From contig NZ_JALQEM010000030.1 in NCBI RefSeq assembly GCF_023630705.1, positions 1 to 64,000 of the forward strand: 64,000 bases of DNA, written 5' to 3'. The position numbers and the translations under genes were made by a program. Source of the DNA: Caballeronia sp. GAFFF1. Lineage in GTDB: Bacteria; Pseudomonadota; Gammaproteobacteria; Burkholderiales; Burkholderiaceae. Under the pieces are notes generated by a model. The model ran no database searches, was not told the origin of the DNA, and was given only the letters and a program-made list of their open reading frames with translations. This document shows positions 44,058 through 52,740 of the stretch, piece after piece. Numbering within the stretch: the stretch's first letter is position 1; each line of letters opens with the position of its first letter.

Positions 44058-44609
44058 ATGAAACAGGCGCGATGGACGCAGCGGGACGGCAAAGGGATCG
44101 AGCATCTCGTGCTCGATGAGCGGTCCGATGGCGTCGTCATCGAAAGCGTCGTCGTGGGCGAAGGCGAGGCCGGGGCGTTCGGCATGACATACCGCATCGA
44201 GTGCGATGCGCGCTGGCAGGTCACGCGGCTCGTCGCGAAGCTAGCAGGCGGCGGGTGCATCGATCTGCGTCGCGCGCAGGCGTGGACCGACGAGCAGGGC
44301 GCGCCGCAAGCGGCTCTCAACGGCTGCATCGACGTGGACATCATCGCGACGCCGTTCACCAACACGTTGCCCATCCGCCGCCTGCGCTTGCAGCCGGGCG
44401 AGCGGCGCGAGATTCGCGTCGCGTACGTGCGTGTCCCGGAGATGACCGTGAGCGCCGTCGCGCAGGCCTATACATGTATCGACGCGTGTGTCGACGGTAA
44501 GCGGCGCTACCGCTTCGAAGGACTCGACACGGGCTTCACCGCCGAGATCGCGGTCGATGACGACGGCCTCGTGACCGACTACCCCGGCCTCTTCGAACGG
44601 ATCGCATAA
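44058..44609 (+). CDS. Putative glycolipid-binding (DUF1089-type) protein
   Basis: A 183-aa soluble protein with no signal peptide. The pattern 'W...G.EHL.L', 'YRIECDARW.V', 'GCIDVDIIATPFTNTLPIRRL.L..GE..EI..AYV..PE', and YRFEGLDTGFTAEI is the conserved core of the DUF1089 glycolipid-binding family. Exact ligand and location are unknown. selD begins 53 bases downstream. Confidence 0.85.
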   Translation: MKQARWTQRDGKGIEHLVLDERSDGVVIESVVVGEGEAGAFGMTYRIECDARWQVTRLVAKLAGGGCIDLRRAQAWTDEQGAPQAALNGCIDVDIIATPFTNTLPIRRLRLQPGERREIRVAYVRVPEMTVSAVAQAYTCIDACVDGKRRYRFEGLDTGFTAEIAVDDDGLVTDYPGLFERIA

Positions 44610-44662
44610 AGACGCGCCGGGCCGCGAGCGGCGATAATGCAGGTCATCGAAGACTTTCTGGC

Positions 44663-45754
44663 ATGACTCAAACGATGACCGATACCGCACCTACCTCTGA
44701 ATCGACAAACGGCCCGCGTCTCACGAGCCTCTCGCATGGCGGCGGCTGCGGCTGCAAGATCGCGCCCGGCCTGCTCGCCGATCTGCTCAAGCGCAGCGCG
44801 CCGATGCCCGCGTTCCCGAATCTGCTCGTCGGCAACGACACCGCCGACGACGCCGCCGTGTACCGGCTCAACGATGAACAAGCCATCGTCGCGACGACGG
44901 ACTTCTTCATGCCCATCGTCGACGACCCGTTCGACTTCGGCCGCATCGCCGCGACCAACGCGCTCTCCGACGTCTACGCGATGGGCGGCAAGCCGATTCT
45001 CGCGCTCGCGCTCGTCGGCATGCCGATCAACGTGCTGCCGCACGAAGTCATCGCGCAAGTGCTGAAGGGCGGTGAAGCGGTGTGCGCGGAGGCGGGCATC
45101 CCTGTGGCGGGCGGCCATTCGATCGACTCCGTGGAGCCGATCTACGGGCTCGCGGCGCTGGGCGTCGTGCATCCGTCGCGCGTGAAGCGCAACGCGGCCG
45201 CCCGCGCAGGCGACGTGCTGATTCTCGGCAAGCCGCTCGGCGTCGGCGTGCTCTCGGCGGCGCTCAAGAAGAATCAGCTCGATGCGGCCGGCTACGCCGC
45301 GATGATCGCCGCGACCACGAAGCTCAATCGCCCCGGCGCGGAACTCGCGCAGCTCGACGGCGTTCACGCGCTCACCGATGTCACGGGCTTCGGCCTGCTC
45401 GGGCACACGCTGGAACTCGCGCGCGGCGCGGGGATGACTGCGCGCATCCGCTATGCCGCGCTGCCGTGGCTGCCGCAGGTCGAGCAATTCGTGCAGGCGG
45501 GCATCTTCACGGGCGCGTCGGGCCGCAACTGGGCCGCGTATGGCGCAGACATCACGCTGGGCGAATTGGCGGGCACGTCGATGGAAGCGGCCCGAACCTT
45601 GCTCACCGATCCGCAGACATCGGGCGGGTTGCTCGTGTCGTGCGCGCCTGAAGCCGTCGACGACGTGCTGGCGATTTTCCGCGCCGATGGCTTCGCCGAG
45701 GCCGCGGTCGTCGGCGAAATGACGGACGGCGCGGGCCGCGTCGAGGTGCGTTAA
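44663..45754 (+). CDS. selD: Selenide, water dikinase
   Basis: A 363-aa enzyme that makes selenophosphate from selenide and ATP, feeding selenocysteine and selenouridine synthesis. The active-site GCGCK motif is at 28-32 with catalytic Cys29 (Cys form, not Sec) and Lys32. Other family segments are GNDTADDAAVYRL, NALSDVYAMGGKP and LTDPQTSGGLLVS. Ends 42 bases before a CDF transporter gene. No selA, selB or mnmH is in the window. Confidence 0.96.
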   Translation: MTQTMTDTAPTSESTNGPRLTSLSHGGGCGCKIAPGLLADLLKRSAPMPAFPNLLVGNDTADDAAVYRLNDEQAIVATTDFFMPIVDDPFDFGRIAATNALSDVYAMGGKPILALALVGMPINVLPHEVIAQVLKGGEAVCAEAGIPVAGGHSIDSVEPIYGLAALGVVHPSRVKRNAAARAGDVLILGKPLGVGVLSAALKKNQLDAAGYAAMIAATTKLNRPGAELAQLDGVHALTDVTGFGLLGHTLELARGAGMTARIRYAALPWLPQVEQFVQAGIFTGASGRNWAAYGADITLGELAGTSMEAARTLLTDPQTSGGLLVSCAPEAVDDVLAIFRADGFAEAAVVGEMTDGAGRVEVR

Positions 45755-45796
45755 CACAGGGTTCTTCGACAACGGACAACGACCAAGCGGGTGCAC

Positions 45797-46726
45797 ATGA
45801 AGGAAGAATCGCCGAAAGCCATCTTCTACGCGCTCGCCGCGAATCTCGGCATTGCGGTTTGCAAGTTCGCGGCAGCGGCGTTCACGGGTTCGGGCTCGAT
45901 GTTCGCGGAAGCCATTCATTCCACCGCCGACTGCGGCAATCAACTGCTGCTGCTCTTCGGGCTGAAGCGCGCGCAGGCTCCGGCAAACGCGCTGCATCCG
46001 CTCGGCTCGGGACGCGAGATCTACTTCTATGCGCTTCTCGTCGCGCTGTTGCTGTTCTTCGTCGGCGGGGCGTTTTCGGTGTACGAGGGCGCGCATCGGC
46101 TGCTGCACCATGAACCGTTGTCGAATCCGATCGTCGCGCTCGTGATTCTCGGCGTGTCCGTCGCGCTGGAGGCGTTTTCGCTCGCCGGCGCCATGCGCGA
46201 GATTCGCAAGACCACGCCGAACAAGACCTTATGGCGATGGTTCCGCGAGACGCGCGAATCGGAACTGCTCGTCGTGGCGGGCGAAGACGTGGCCGCGCTC
46301 GCGGGTCTCGCCATCGCCTTTACGGCTGTGCTGCTCACGATGATCACCGGCAATCCCGCCTACGATGCCGCCGGCTCCGTCGGCGTCGGCCTGCTGCTTA
46401 TGGTCATCGCGTTTCTCGTCGCCCGCGAGGTGAAGTCGATGATCGTCGGCGAGTCCGCGAGCCCCGAAGTGCGCAAGGCCATCGACGCTCACCTGCGCGC
46501 CCGTCCGGAAGTCACGCACATCATCAGCCTCATCACGTTGCAGTGGGGCAAGCATCTCGTCGTCGCGGTGCAGGCCGAGATGATCGACTACCCGAGCGGC
46601 CGCGCGATGATCGACGCGATCAACGTCATCGAAGAAGACCTCCAGCGTGCGTTCCCGCAAGTGCGCTGGGTGTTTTTCGAGCCGGACGTGCCGCGCGAAG
46701 TGCGAAAGTCCGCCGCCGCTGCCTGA
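45797..46726 (+). CDS. Cation diffusion facilitator (CDF) transporter
   Basis: A 309-aa inner-membrane protein with TM helices (FYALAANLGIAVCKFAAAAF first) and the metal site in SMFAEAIHSTADCGNQ (H-x3-D), plus a second E-x3-D-like site (VAGEDVAALAGL). The C-terminal cytoplasmic domain runs ~215-305. It exports divalent cations (Zn, Fe, Mn) in antiport with protons. ATG at 45797; a GTG two codons upstream is possible. Follows selD on the same strand. Confidence 0.9.
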   Translation: MKEESPKAIFYALAANLGIAVCKFAAAAFTGSGSMFAEAIHSTADCGNQLLLLFGLKRAQAPANALHPLGSGREIYFYALLVALLLFFVGGAFSVYEGAHRLLHHEPLSNPIVALVILGVSVALEAFSLAGAMREIRKTTPNKTLWRWFRETRESELLVVAGEDVAALAGLAIAFTAVLLTMITGNPAYDAAGSVGVGLLLMVIAFLVAREVKSMIVGESASPEVRKAIDAHLRARPEVTHIISLITLQWGKHLVVAVQAEMIDYPSGRAMIDAINVIEEDLQRAFPQVRWVFFEPDVPREVRKSAAAA

Positions 46727-46751
46727 GCCTGCGCTGCCTTTCAGGGCAGAT

Positions 46752-47075
46752 TCAAGGCAGATGCGCGGGCGTCCGCGCATAGTGCGGGCGCGGCGTGACC
46801 GGCGTCGCGGGCACTTGCGTGCGGCCGTGGTCCGGAATCTGGGTGACGCCCATCTCGGGCAGAGGCGCGGCGTTTCGCCCATTTGCCGCAAGCGCGCCCG
46901 ACGCGGCGCGCGGGGTGGTCGGCATGCCGCTCAGCGAGGCGAAAAGCGGAGCGGGTGCGCCAAGTGCTACAGACAACGAAGTCGCGGCGAGCGCGAATTT
47001 CGCCCCGCACGCACCGTCTTTCAACCAGCGAAATCGACCCCGGTACCGCGAACGTTTGAGCATTGTCCTTGTCAT
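46752..47075 (-). CDS. Possible small secreted protein
   Basis: A 107-aa frame with a basic N-terminus, a hydrophobic signal-like stretch (AKFALAATSLSVALGAPAPLFA) and a Pro/Thr/Ala-rich mature part. Start could be ATG at 47075 or 47063; neither ribosome site is strong. It fills most of a 495-base gap between two plus-strand genes, which makes a real gene more plausible. No family recognised. Confidence 0.45.
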   Translation of the reverse strand: MTRTMLKRSRYRGRFRWLKDGACGAKFALAATSLSVALGAPAPLFASLSGMPTTPRAASGALAANGRNAAPLPEMGVTQIPDHGRTQVPATPVTPRPHYARTPAHLP

Positions 47076-47221
47076 TGTCGTTTCAACATCAGCGCGATAG
47101 CACGCTTCGGTCCGCAGCGTGCAGCGCTTGCGGCGCGCCGCCTGTCGAGCCATCGCGTGATTCCGTGCCGTGCGTGTCGTCCGCATCGAGTCCCCGAAAT
47201 TTCGTGATCTTCATCCGACCC

Positions 47222-49780
47222 ATGCGCAACTATTTACTTGCCGTCTATTTCATTGTCGTGTCGGGCCTCGTCTCGATGCTCTCGCCGACCGCCCTGGCCG
47301 CCGCGCCCGCGCAGCACGCTTCGCAGCCTGCGGTCGCCCTGACGCCGCAACAGGCGCGTGATGCGCTCTCCGTTCTCGACGACCCGCAGCGGCGCGCGCA
47401 AGTAGCCGACACGCTGCGCGCAGTTGCCGCGGCCGGCACGCTCGCCGCGCCCGCGAGCGCGGGGCAGCCCGCTTCGGCCGCGGGCGCCGCGCCGGCATCC
47501 GGGGCGTCGGGCGTGCTGGCGAATTCGCTGAAGGCCAACGGCCTCGCATCGCAGATTTCGCGTCAGGCGGGCAACTGGCTCGTGCATTCCGGCACGGGAC
47601 TGCGGCACTCGGTGGCGGCGCTGCTCAATGTGCGCTCGGTGGTGCGCTGGTGGCACGACCGGCTCGCGAGCGAGCAGGCGCGGGATCTGATGGCCCACGT
47701 CGCATGGTCGGTGCTGCTCTCGCTACTGCCCGCGCTCGTGATCGAATATCTCGCGGGGCGTCTTCTGAGAAAGTCGCGCGAGAAAGTCGCCGCGCGCGGG
47801 GTCGCGGACGCCGAAGTGACCGAGCCGGAACTGGTGCAGGAGCAACGCGCCGCCGAACATGCCGAGGATGCGGCGCACCGCTCCGGCGACGAAGTGCAGC
47901 AGCATGTCGCGGAGCGCAAGGCCGACGCGGCGCGCGGCAAGCGCCATGCGGCGCGGCACTGGACCTTGCTGCGGCGCCTGCCTAACGCGCTGCTGTATCT
48001 CGTGCTGAAGCTGATCCCGCTCGGCGTCTTCATGGGCGCGGCGACCGTGCTGATGTCGCTTTTCATCGACGACAACACGACCGAGGCGCACGTCGCGGGC
48101 GCGCTCATCGACGTGTATCTGGTCTGCCGCCTCGTGATGATCGTATTCGGCTTCTTCGTCGCGCCGCGCGCGCGCGGCTTGCGGCTCCTGCAAATGCGCG
48201 ATCAGTACGCGATGTACATGTACCGCTGGCTGTTGCGCATCGTGATCGTGGCGGGCGCGGGCATCGCGCTTGCGAACGGCTGCGAGCCGCTCGGCCTGAC
48301 CGATGCCGCGCATATCGCGATTCTCAAGGTCGTCACGCTCGTCGTGCATCTGATGGTCGCGTGGGTGATCTTCGAATCGCGCAGGCTCGTCGGCGAGAGC
48401 ATTCGCCAGCGCATGACGGCGTATCGGTCGGTCGCGCTCGTCGGCAGCTGGGTCGCCGATGTCTGGGCGGGCGTCGCGATCTTCTTCGTGATCGCGCTGT
48501 GGTTCGTGTGGGCGCTCGACGTGCAGAACGGCTACAGCACGCTGTTCCACCTCGGCGGCGTGTCGCTGCTGGTGCTGGTCGGCGCGCGCGTGGCTGCGAT
48601 CGTCGCGTTCGGCGCGCTCGGGCGCATCTTCCGCGACAACGAAGAAGAGGACTTCGCGAGCAAGTCCATCGCGCATCGCCATGCGTACCGCTATTACCCG
48701 GTGCTGCGCCGGATCGTGCAGACGGTCATCGGCGTGGCGACTGTCATTGCGCTGCTCGAAGTGTGGGGCGTGCATGTCGTGCGCTTCTTCACCTCGGGCG
48801 GCGTGGGCAACCGGCTCGCGTCTGCAATTCTGACCATCGCGGTCGCCGCCGTTTTCGCGGTGCTCGTGTGGGAGACGGCCAATGTGCTGGTCGAGCGCCG
48901 TCTCGAACAGTGGAACGCCACCGGCGACCGCGTGCGCGCCGCGCGCCTGCGCACGCTCTTGCCGATGATGCGCACGGCGCTACTCGTCGTCATCGGCATG
49001 GTGGTCGTGCTGACCGGGCTCTCGGAGATCGGCGTGAACACCGCGCCGCTGCTCGCGAGCGCCAGTATCTTCGGCGTGGCGCTCGGTTTCGGCTCGCAGA
49101 AGCTCGTGCAAGACTTCATTACCGGCATCTTCCTATTGATGGAAAACGCGATGCAGGTCGGCGACTGGGTGACGGTCGCGGGCGTGTCGGGCACGGTGGA
49201 ATATCTGTCGATCCGCACAGTGCGGCTGCGCGGCGGCGACGGCTCGCTGTACACCGTGCCGTTCAGCTCCGTGACGACGGTGAACAACACGAACCGGGGC
49301 ATCGGCAATGCGGCGGTGCGCGTGTCGATTGCGCTCGGCCAGGACGTCGATCTCGCCATTGCGACGCTGAAGGAGATCGGCAGCGCGCTGCGCCAGGACG
49401 AGGCGTTCCGCGACGGCATTCTCTCCGACTTCAGCTTCTGGGGCGTGGATGCGGTCGATGGCTCCACGGTCACGCTTGCCGGCCAGATTCAGTGTCGCGA
49501 CAGCGCGCGCTGGCCGGTTCAGCGCGAGTTCAACCGGCGCATTCTCAACGAGTTCACGGCGCGCGGCATCGAGATCGCGAATCCGCAGCGCAACTTCGTG
49601 ATCGTGGGCGGCAACGGGCACGAGACTACGCAGGAGCTTCAGCAAGATAGCGAACGGACGGGCGCGGAGCAGCGCGCGGAGCCCTCGAAGGCGTCGCAGC
49701 ATCCGACTAGCGAAGCGGCCGCCGGCAGCAACGTCGCCGCGAACGCGCCGCCGCCTCGCGGCGCGCAGAGCGGCACATGA
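47222..49780 (+). CDS. Large MscS-family mechanosensitive channel
   Basis: An 852-aa inner-membrane protein with a signal peptide (1-28), a soluble periplasmic Ala-rich N-domain, about ten TM helices, and the MscS pore/beta domain at ~595-770. Diagnostic segments: SASIFGVALGFGSQKLVQDFITGIFLLMENAMQVGDWV and TVNNTNRGIGNA. It releases osmolytes under membrane tension. The C-terminal ~50 residues are Ser/Glu/Ala-rich and disordered. An unusually long charged linker (about 180-240) between TM segments is a noteworthy feature. Confidence 0.88.
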   Translation: MRNYLLAVYFIVVSGLVSMLSPTALAAAPAQHASQPAVALTPQQARDALSVLDDPQRRAQVADTLRAVAAAGTLAAPASAGQPASAAGAAPASGASGVLANSLKANGLASQISRQAGNWLVHSGTGLRHSVAALLNVRSVVRWWHDRLASEQARDLMAHVAWSVLLSLLPALVIEYLAGRLLRKSREKVAARGVADAEVTEPELVQEQRAAEHAEDAAHRSGDEVQQHVAERKADAARGKRHAARHWTLLRRLPNALLYLVLKLIPLGVFMGAATVLMSLFIDDNTTEAHVAGALIDVYLVCRLVMIVFGFFVAPRARGLRLLQMRDQYAMYMYRWLLRIVIVAGAGIALANGCEPLGLTDAAHIAILKVVTLVVHLMVAWVIFESRRLVGESIRQRMTAYRSVALVGSWVADVWAGVAIFFVIALWFVWALDVQNGYSTLFHLGGVSLLVLVGARVAAIVAFGALGRIFRDNEEEDFASKSIAHRHAYRYYPVLRRIVQTVIGVATVIALLEVWGVHVVRFFTSGGVGNRLASAILTIAVAAVFAVLVWETANVLVERRLEQWNATGDRVRAARLRTLLPMMRTALLVVIGMVVVLTGLSEIGVNTAPLLASASIFGVALGFGSQKLVQDFITGIFLLMENAMQVGDWVTVAGVSGTVEYLSIRTVRLRGGDGSLYTVPFSSVTTVNNTNRGIGNAAVRVSIALGQDVDLAIATLKEIGSALRQDEAFRDGILSDFSFWGVDAVDGSTVTLAGQIQCRDSARWPVQREFNRRILNEFTARGIEIANPQRNFVIVGGNGHETTQELQQDSERTGAEQRAEPSKASQHPTSEAAAGSNVAANAPPPRGAQSGT

Positions 49781-49913
49781 GCATGAGAGCCAGGGCCGTC
49801 GAATAGCTTATTGGCTCTCCTATAATCGTCCGGGCCGGCCGCGCCGGCACATGATTGCCACGGCGCGGCGGCTTTCCTTCGAAGTTCGAACCTTCAAGAG
49901 GACGATGCTCGCC

Positions 49914-51044
49914 ATGAAAATCGCCGCACGGTTTCAATCGACTCGTTTCAAGCGCGCGCCCGCGAAAATGCGCGCGGCGCTCGCCGCCGCCGGCCTCGCG
50001 ACGCTGTGCGCTTTCACCGGTTGCGCCTTCGCGCAACAACCCGACGATATGAGCGGCGAACGCCACGGAGACGGCGAACGCCACGGAGACGGCGGCCGCC
50101 ACGTCAAGGTGATGATCGTCACCATGTTCGGGCCGGAAGGCCAGGTCTGGCTCGACAATCTTGGCCCGTGGCAGGCGGTGCATGTGCCGGGACTTTCGCC
50201 GGACTATCCGGACGTGCACTGCAACCGCGACGACGTGTGCGTCATCACCACCGGCATGGGCCACGCGAACGCCACGGCGTCGATCATGGCGCTGACGTTC
50301 TCCGACCGCTTCGATCTGCGGCACACGTACTTTCTGATCGCGGGCATCGCCGGGATCGATCCGGCGCGCGGCACGCTCGGCTCGGCGGCGTGGGCGAAAT
50401 ATCTGGTCGATTTCGGCATCCAGTGGGAAATCGACGCACGCGAAAAGCCGGCGGACTGGCCGACCGGCTTCCTCGGCATCAACACGAAGAGCCCGCAGGA
50501 CAAACCGCCGCTCGACTATCGCACGGAAGTGTTCGCGCTGAACGCGTCGCTCGCGGACGCGGCGTATGCGCTTTCCCGCAATGTGACACTCTCCGACAGC
50601 GATCAGGCGAAGGTCGCGCGCGCCAAGTTCAACTACGCGCCGGCCAACCAGCCGCCACGCGTGATCCAGTGCGACACGCTCGCAGGCGATACCTGGTGGT
50701 CGGGCAAGTACATCGGCGAGCGGGCGCGTTACTGGACGCGCCTTCTGACCGACGGGAAGGGCGTCTACTGCACGACGCAGCAGGAGGACAACGCAACCTT
50801 CGAGGCGCTCAAGCGCGCCGCGAGCGTCAGGCGAGTGGATTTGTCGCGCGTGGCGGACCTGCGCGCCGGCTCCGACTTCGACCGGCCGTACGAAGGACAG
50901 ACGGCCAGCGACAACCTGTTGAACTACTCGGCGCAGGGCGGATTTACACCTGCCATCCAGAACTTGTATCTGACCGGCAATCCTTTCGTTCAGGAAATCG
51001 TGTCCCACTGGGGCGCGTGGCGCAAAGGCGTGCCGCAGCGTTAA
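49914..51044 (+). CDS. Purine nucleoside permease (NUP)-like protein, exported
   Basis: A 376-aa protein with signal peptide and a conserved 'VKVMIVTMFGPEGQVWLD', 'CVITTGMGHANATASIMAL', 'ITGIAG-like FLIAGIAGIDP', and 'DNLLNYSAQGGF' pattern of the NUP family. The fold resembles nucleoside phosphorylases, so an enzymatic or binding role in the periplasm is as likely as transport. The mature N-terminus has a tandem ERHGDG repeat from an 18-base DNA duplication. ATG at 49905 is an alternative start. Two hairpins follow. Confidence 0.82.
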   Translation: MKIAARFQSTRFKRAPAKMRAALAAAGLATLCAFTGCAFAQQPDDMSGERHGDGERHGDGGRHVKVMIVTMFGPEGQVWLDNLGPWQAVHVPGLSPDYPDVHCNRDDVCVITTGMGHANATASIMALTFSDRFDLRHTYFLIAGIAGIDPARGTLGSAAWAKYLVDFGIQWEIDAREKPADWPTGFLGINTKSPQDKPPLDYRTEVFALNASLADAAYALSRNVTLSDSDQAKVARAKFNYAPANQPPRVIQCDTLAGDTWWSGKYIGERARYWTRLLTDGKGVYCTTQQEDNATFEALKRAASVRRVDLSRVADLRAGSDFDRPYEGQTASDNLLNYSAQGGFTPAIQNLYLTGNPFVQEIVSHWGAWRKGVPQR

Positions 51045-51049
51045 GCATC

Positions 51050-51066
51050 GGGGAAACCCCCGTTTT
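51050..51066 (+). terminator. Short intrinsic terminator after NUP-like gene
   Basis: GGGG-AAA-CCCC followed by CGTTTT, five bases after the stop. The stem is short. Confidence 0.45.
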
Positions 51067-51115
51067 GTCCGATGTCACAGCGTAGTAACACCTCATCAGA
51101 ATCTATTACACCATT

Positions 51116-51153
51116 AGCCGCGAATCGGTAATTTCCGGTATCGCGGCTTTTTT
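51116..51153 (+). terminator. Intrinsic terminator
   Basis: AGCCGCGA / TCGCGGCT 8-bp perfect stem, 17-nt loop, then a run of T. A second stop signal behind the NUP-like gene, insulating flhDC. Confidence 0.75.
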
Positions 51154-51557
51154 ACCGCTTTTTGGCTTGAAAGCGCGTCTCAAAAATAGCTGTTCAATCT
51201 GTCAACCGAACCCCGAGACGGCCCGTTGTTGCGGGCGTCAGGCAATTACTCAGATAAAAAATCAGCCTCTCTAAATTCGAACGAGCAGACGAAAACTCCA
51301 CGTCGAAACGCAGTCAAATTTGCCGGTTTCTCGACGAAGCAAACGTTACCGATCGAAAGTGTTGTTTGCAACAAAATATTATTGAGATGGTCTTGCGTTC
51401 GATTAAGGCCGTACTTAGAATCCGTTTCACAGTGTTGTTACAAGTTGTAACGGCCTGTATCAAAGTACGTAGCCGGGCGAAGAGAGCCTGGTGAGGCACA
51501 AAAAAGATATCGGCAAAAAGCCGGCGAGAAATCGGGGATTTACTGGAAGCAGCAACC
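51154..51557 (+). promoter_or_regulatory. AT-rich flhDC promoter/leader region with palindrome
   Basis: About 400 bases without a gene, much richer in A/T than the flanks. GTTACAA-G-TTGTAAC (51437-51451) is a perfect 15-bp palindrome about 107 bases before the flhD ATG. TTGTT-TGC-AACAA (51362-51374) is a second dyad. Long multi-input leaders are normal for flhDC, so these are candidate operator sites. I could not assign a promoter with confidence. Confidence 0.55.
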
Positions 51558-51875
51558 ATGAACGGTCGCGAAACGCTGGAATCGATCCGGGAAATCAACT
51601 TGTCTTACATCATGCTCGCACAGCGTCTGCTGCGCGAGGACCGGGCCATCGGCATGTTCCGGCTCGGGCTGTCGGCCGAACTGGCTGACCTTCTGTCGGG
51701 GCTCACGCTCGCGCAGGTCGTCAAGCTCGCGCAATCCGACAACTTGCTGTGCGCTTTCCGCTTCAACGATCACTCGATGCTGTCGGCATTGACGCAGCCC
51801 GCGAAGAACGCGGACATCGCGCCGACGCACGCAGCCATCCTGCTGGCTGGCCAGCCGGCCGAACAGTTCGCTTAA
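51558..51875 (+). CDS. flhD: Flagellar master regulator subunit FlhD
   Basis: A 105-aa protein matching FlhD throughout (ESIREINLSYIMLAQRLLREDRAIGMFRLG), including the dimer-linking Cys at position 65. With FlhC it forms the D4C2 activator of class II flagellar promoters. The flhC start is 17 bases downstream. The rest of the flagellar regulon is not in the window. Confidence 0.96.
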   Translation: MNGRETLESIREINLSYIMLAQRLLREDRAIGMFRLGLSAELADLLSGLTLAQVVKLAQSDNLLCAFRFNDHSMLSALTQPAKNADIAPTHAAILLAGQPAEQFA

Positions 51876-51892
51876 GAGAGACGGAGCGAGCC

Positions 51893-52564
51893 ATGCTGAA
51901 GAAGAGCCTCACCGAAGACGCCCAGGAAGTGTTCCGCGCCATCGCGCTGATCGAACTCGGCGCGCGCATGCAAGTGCTGGAGAGCGAACTCACGCTTTCG
52001 CGGGATCGCATGATTCGTCTCTATCGCGAAGTGAAGGGCGTGTCGCCGCCCAAAGGCATGCTGCCGTTTTCGGCGGACTGGTATATGACGTGGCTCGCCA
52101 ATATCCACGCATCGCTTTTCTACAACACCTATACGTTCCTCAAGAACGAAGCCGGTTGTTCGCATCTCGATGCGTTGACCAAGGGGTATCGGCTGTATCT
52201 CGAGCACTGCAATCATAGCGGCGCCGAGGCGGTACTCGACCTTACGCGGGCCTGGACTCTTGTGCGCTTCTTCGACGCGGGCATGCTGCAGATGACAGCG
52301 TGCTGCCGCTGCACCGGGAAGTTTGTCGCACACAAACATGATTTGCAGAACAACGTGGTGTGCGGGGCCTGCCAGCCGCCGTCACGCGCGGGGAAGACCA
52401 AGAAAGCGGCGGCCGCTCGACAGGCCGTTCAAGAAGCCGCTCTGGAGGTTGTGTCTAGCAAGAGCGAAGTGCCGCCAGCACCGGAGTTTCCGGCGCATGT
52501 CGCACTCGAAAACGTGGCGGCCTTTCAGCCGCCGCGCGCGAGCCTGGTCGCACAGGCTGCTTAG
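51893..52564 (+). CDS. flhC: Flagellar master regulator subunit FlhC
   Basis: A 223-aa protein with the zinc ligands of FlhC at C137, C140, C157 and C160 (CCRC...CGAC); an extra Cys sits at 138. ACGGAG precedes the ATG. The C-terminal ~55 residues (Ala/Lys/Pro-rich) extend beyond the enterobacterial protein and look disordered, which is common in Burkholderiales. Confidence 0.96.
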   Translation: MLKKSLTEDAQEVFRAIALIELGARMQVLESELTLSRDRMIRLYREVKGVSPPKGMLPFSADWYMTWLANIHASLFYNTYTFLKNEAGCSHLDALTKGYRLYLEHCNHSGAEAVLDLTRAWTLVRFFDAGMLQMTACCRCTGKFVAHKHDLQNNVVCGACQPPSRAGKTKKAAAARQAVQEAALEVVSSKSEVPPAPEFPAHVALENVAAFQPPRASLVAQAA

Positions 52565-52740
52565 GCGGTAGCGGCGCCGGCGCATCCTTCGAGGACCATC
52601 CAGCGTGGATGTTCTGGATGGTGGATGACCGGCATGCCGCTACCGCGCTTTACTTTCCGCCTCAGCTTTTTCGCTTCATTCACGCCGGCGCGCTTTTCAT
52701 GCGCGCCGCTGCATTTTCTGCCCCCAAGTAAAATGCTTCG

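Noticed and set aside
44579..46111. 510-codon antisense frame over selD and the CDF gene
   Set aside because: Shadow of two well-supported genes; no ribosome site or recognisable domain.
50040..50100. 18-base tandem duplication considered as a possible CRISPR or regulatory repeat
   Set aside because: It is an in-frame coding duplication (ERHGDG twice) in the NUP-like gene, with only two copies and no spacers.
52687..52707. GGCGCGC / GCGCGCC hairpin before polB considered as the flhC terminator
   Set aside because: It is 120 bases after flhC, has no T tract right behind it and lies close to the polB start; function unclear, so not annotated.
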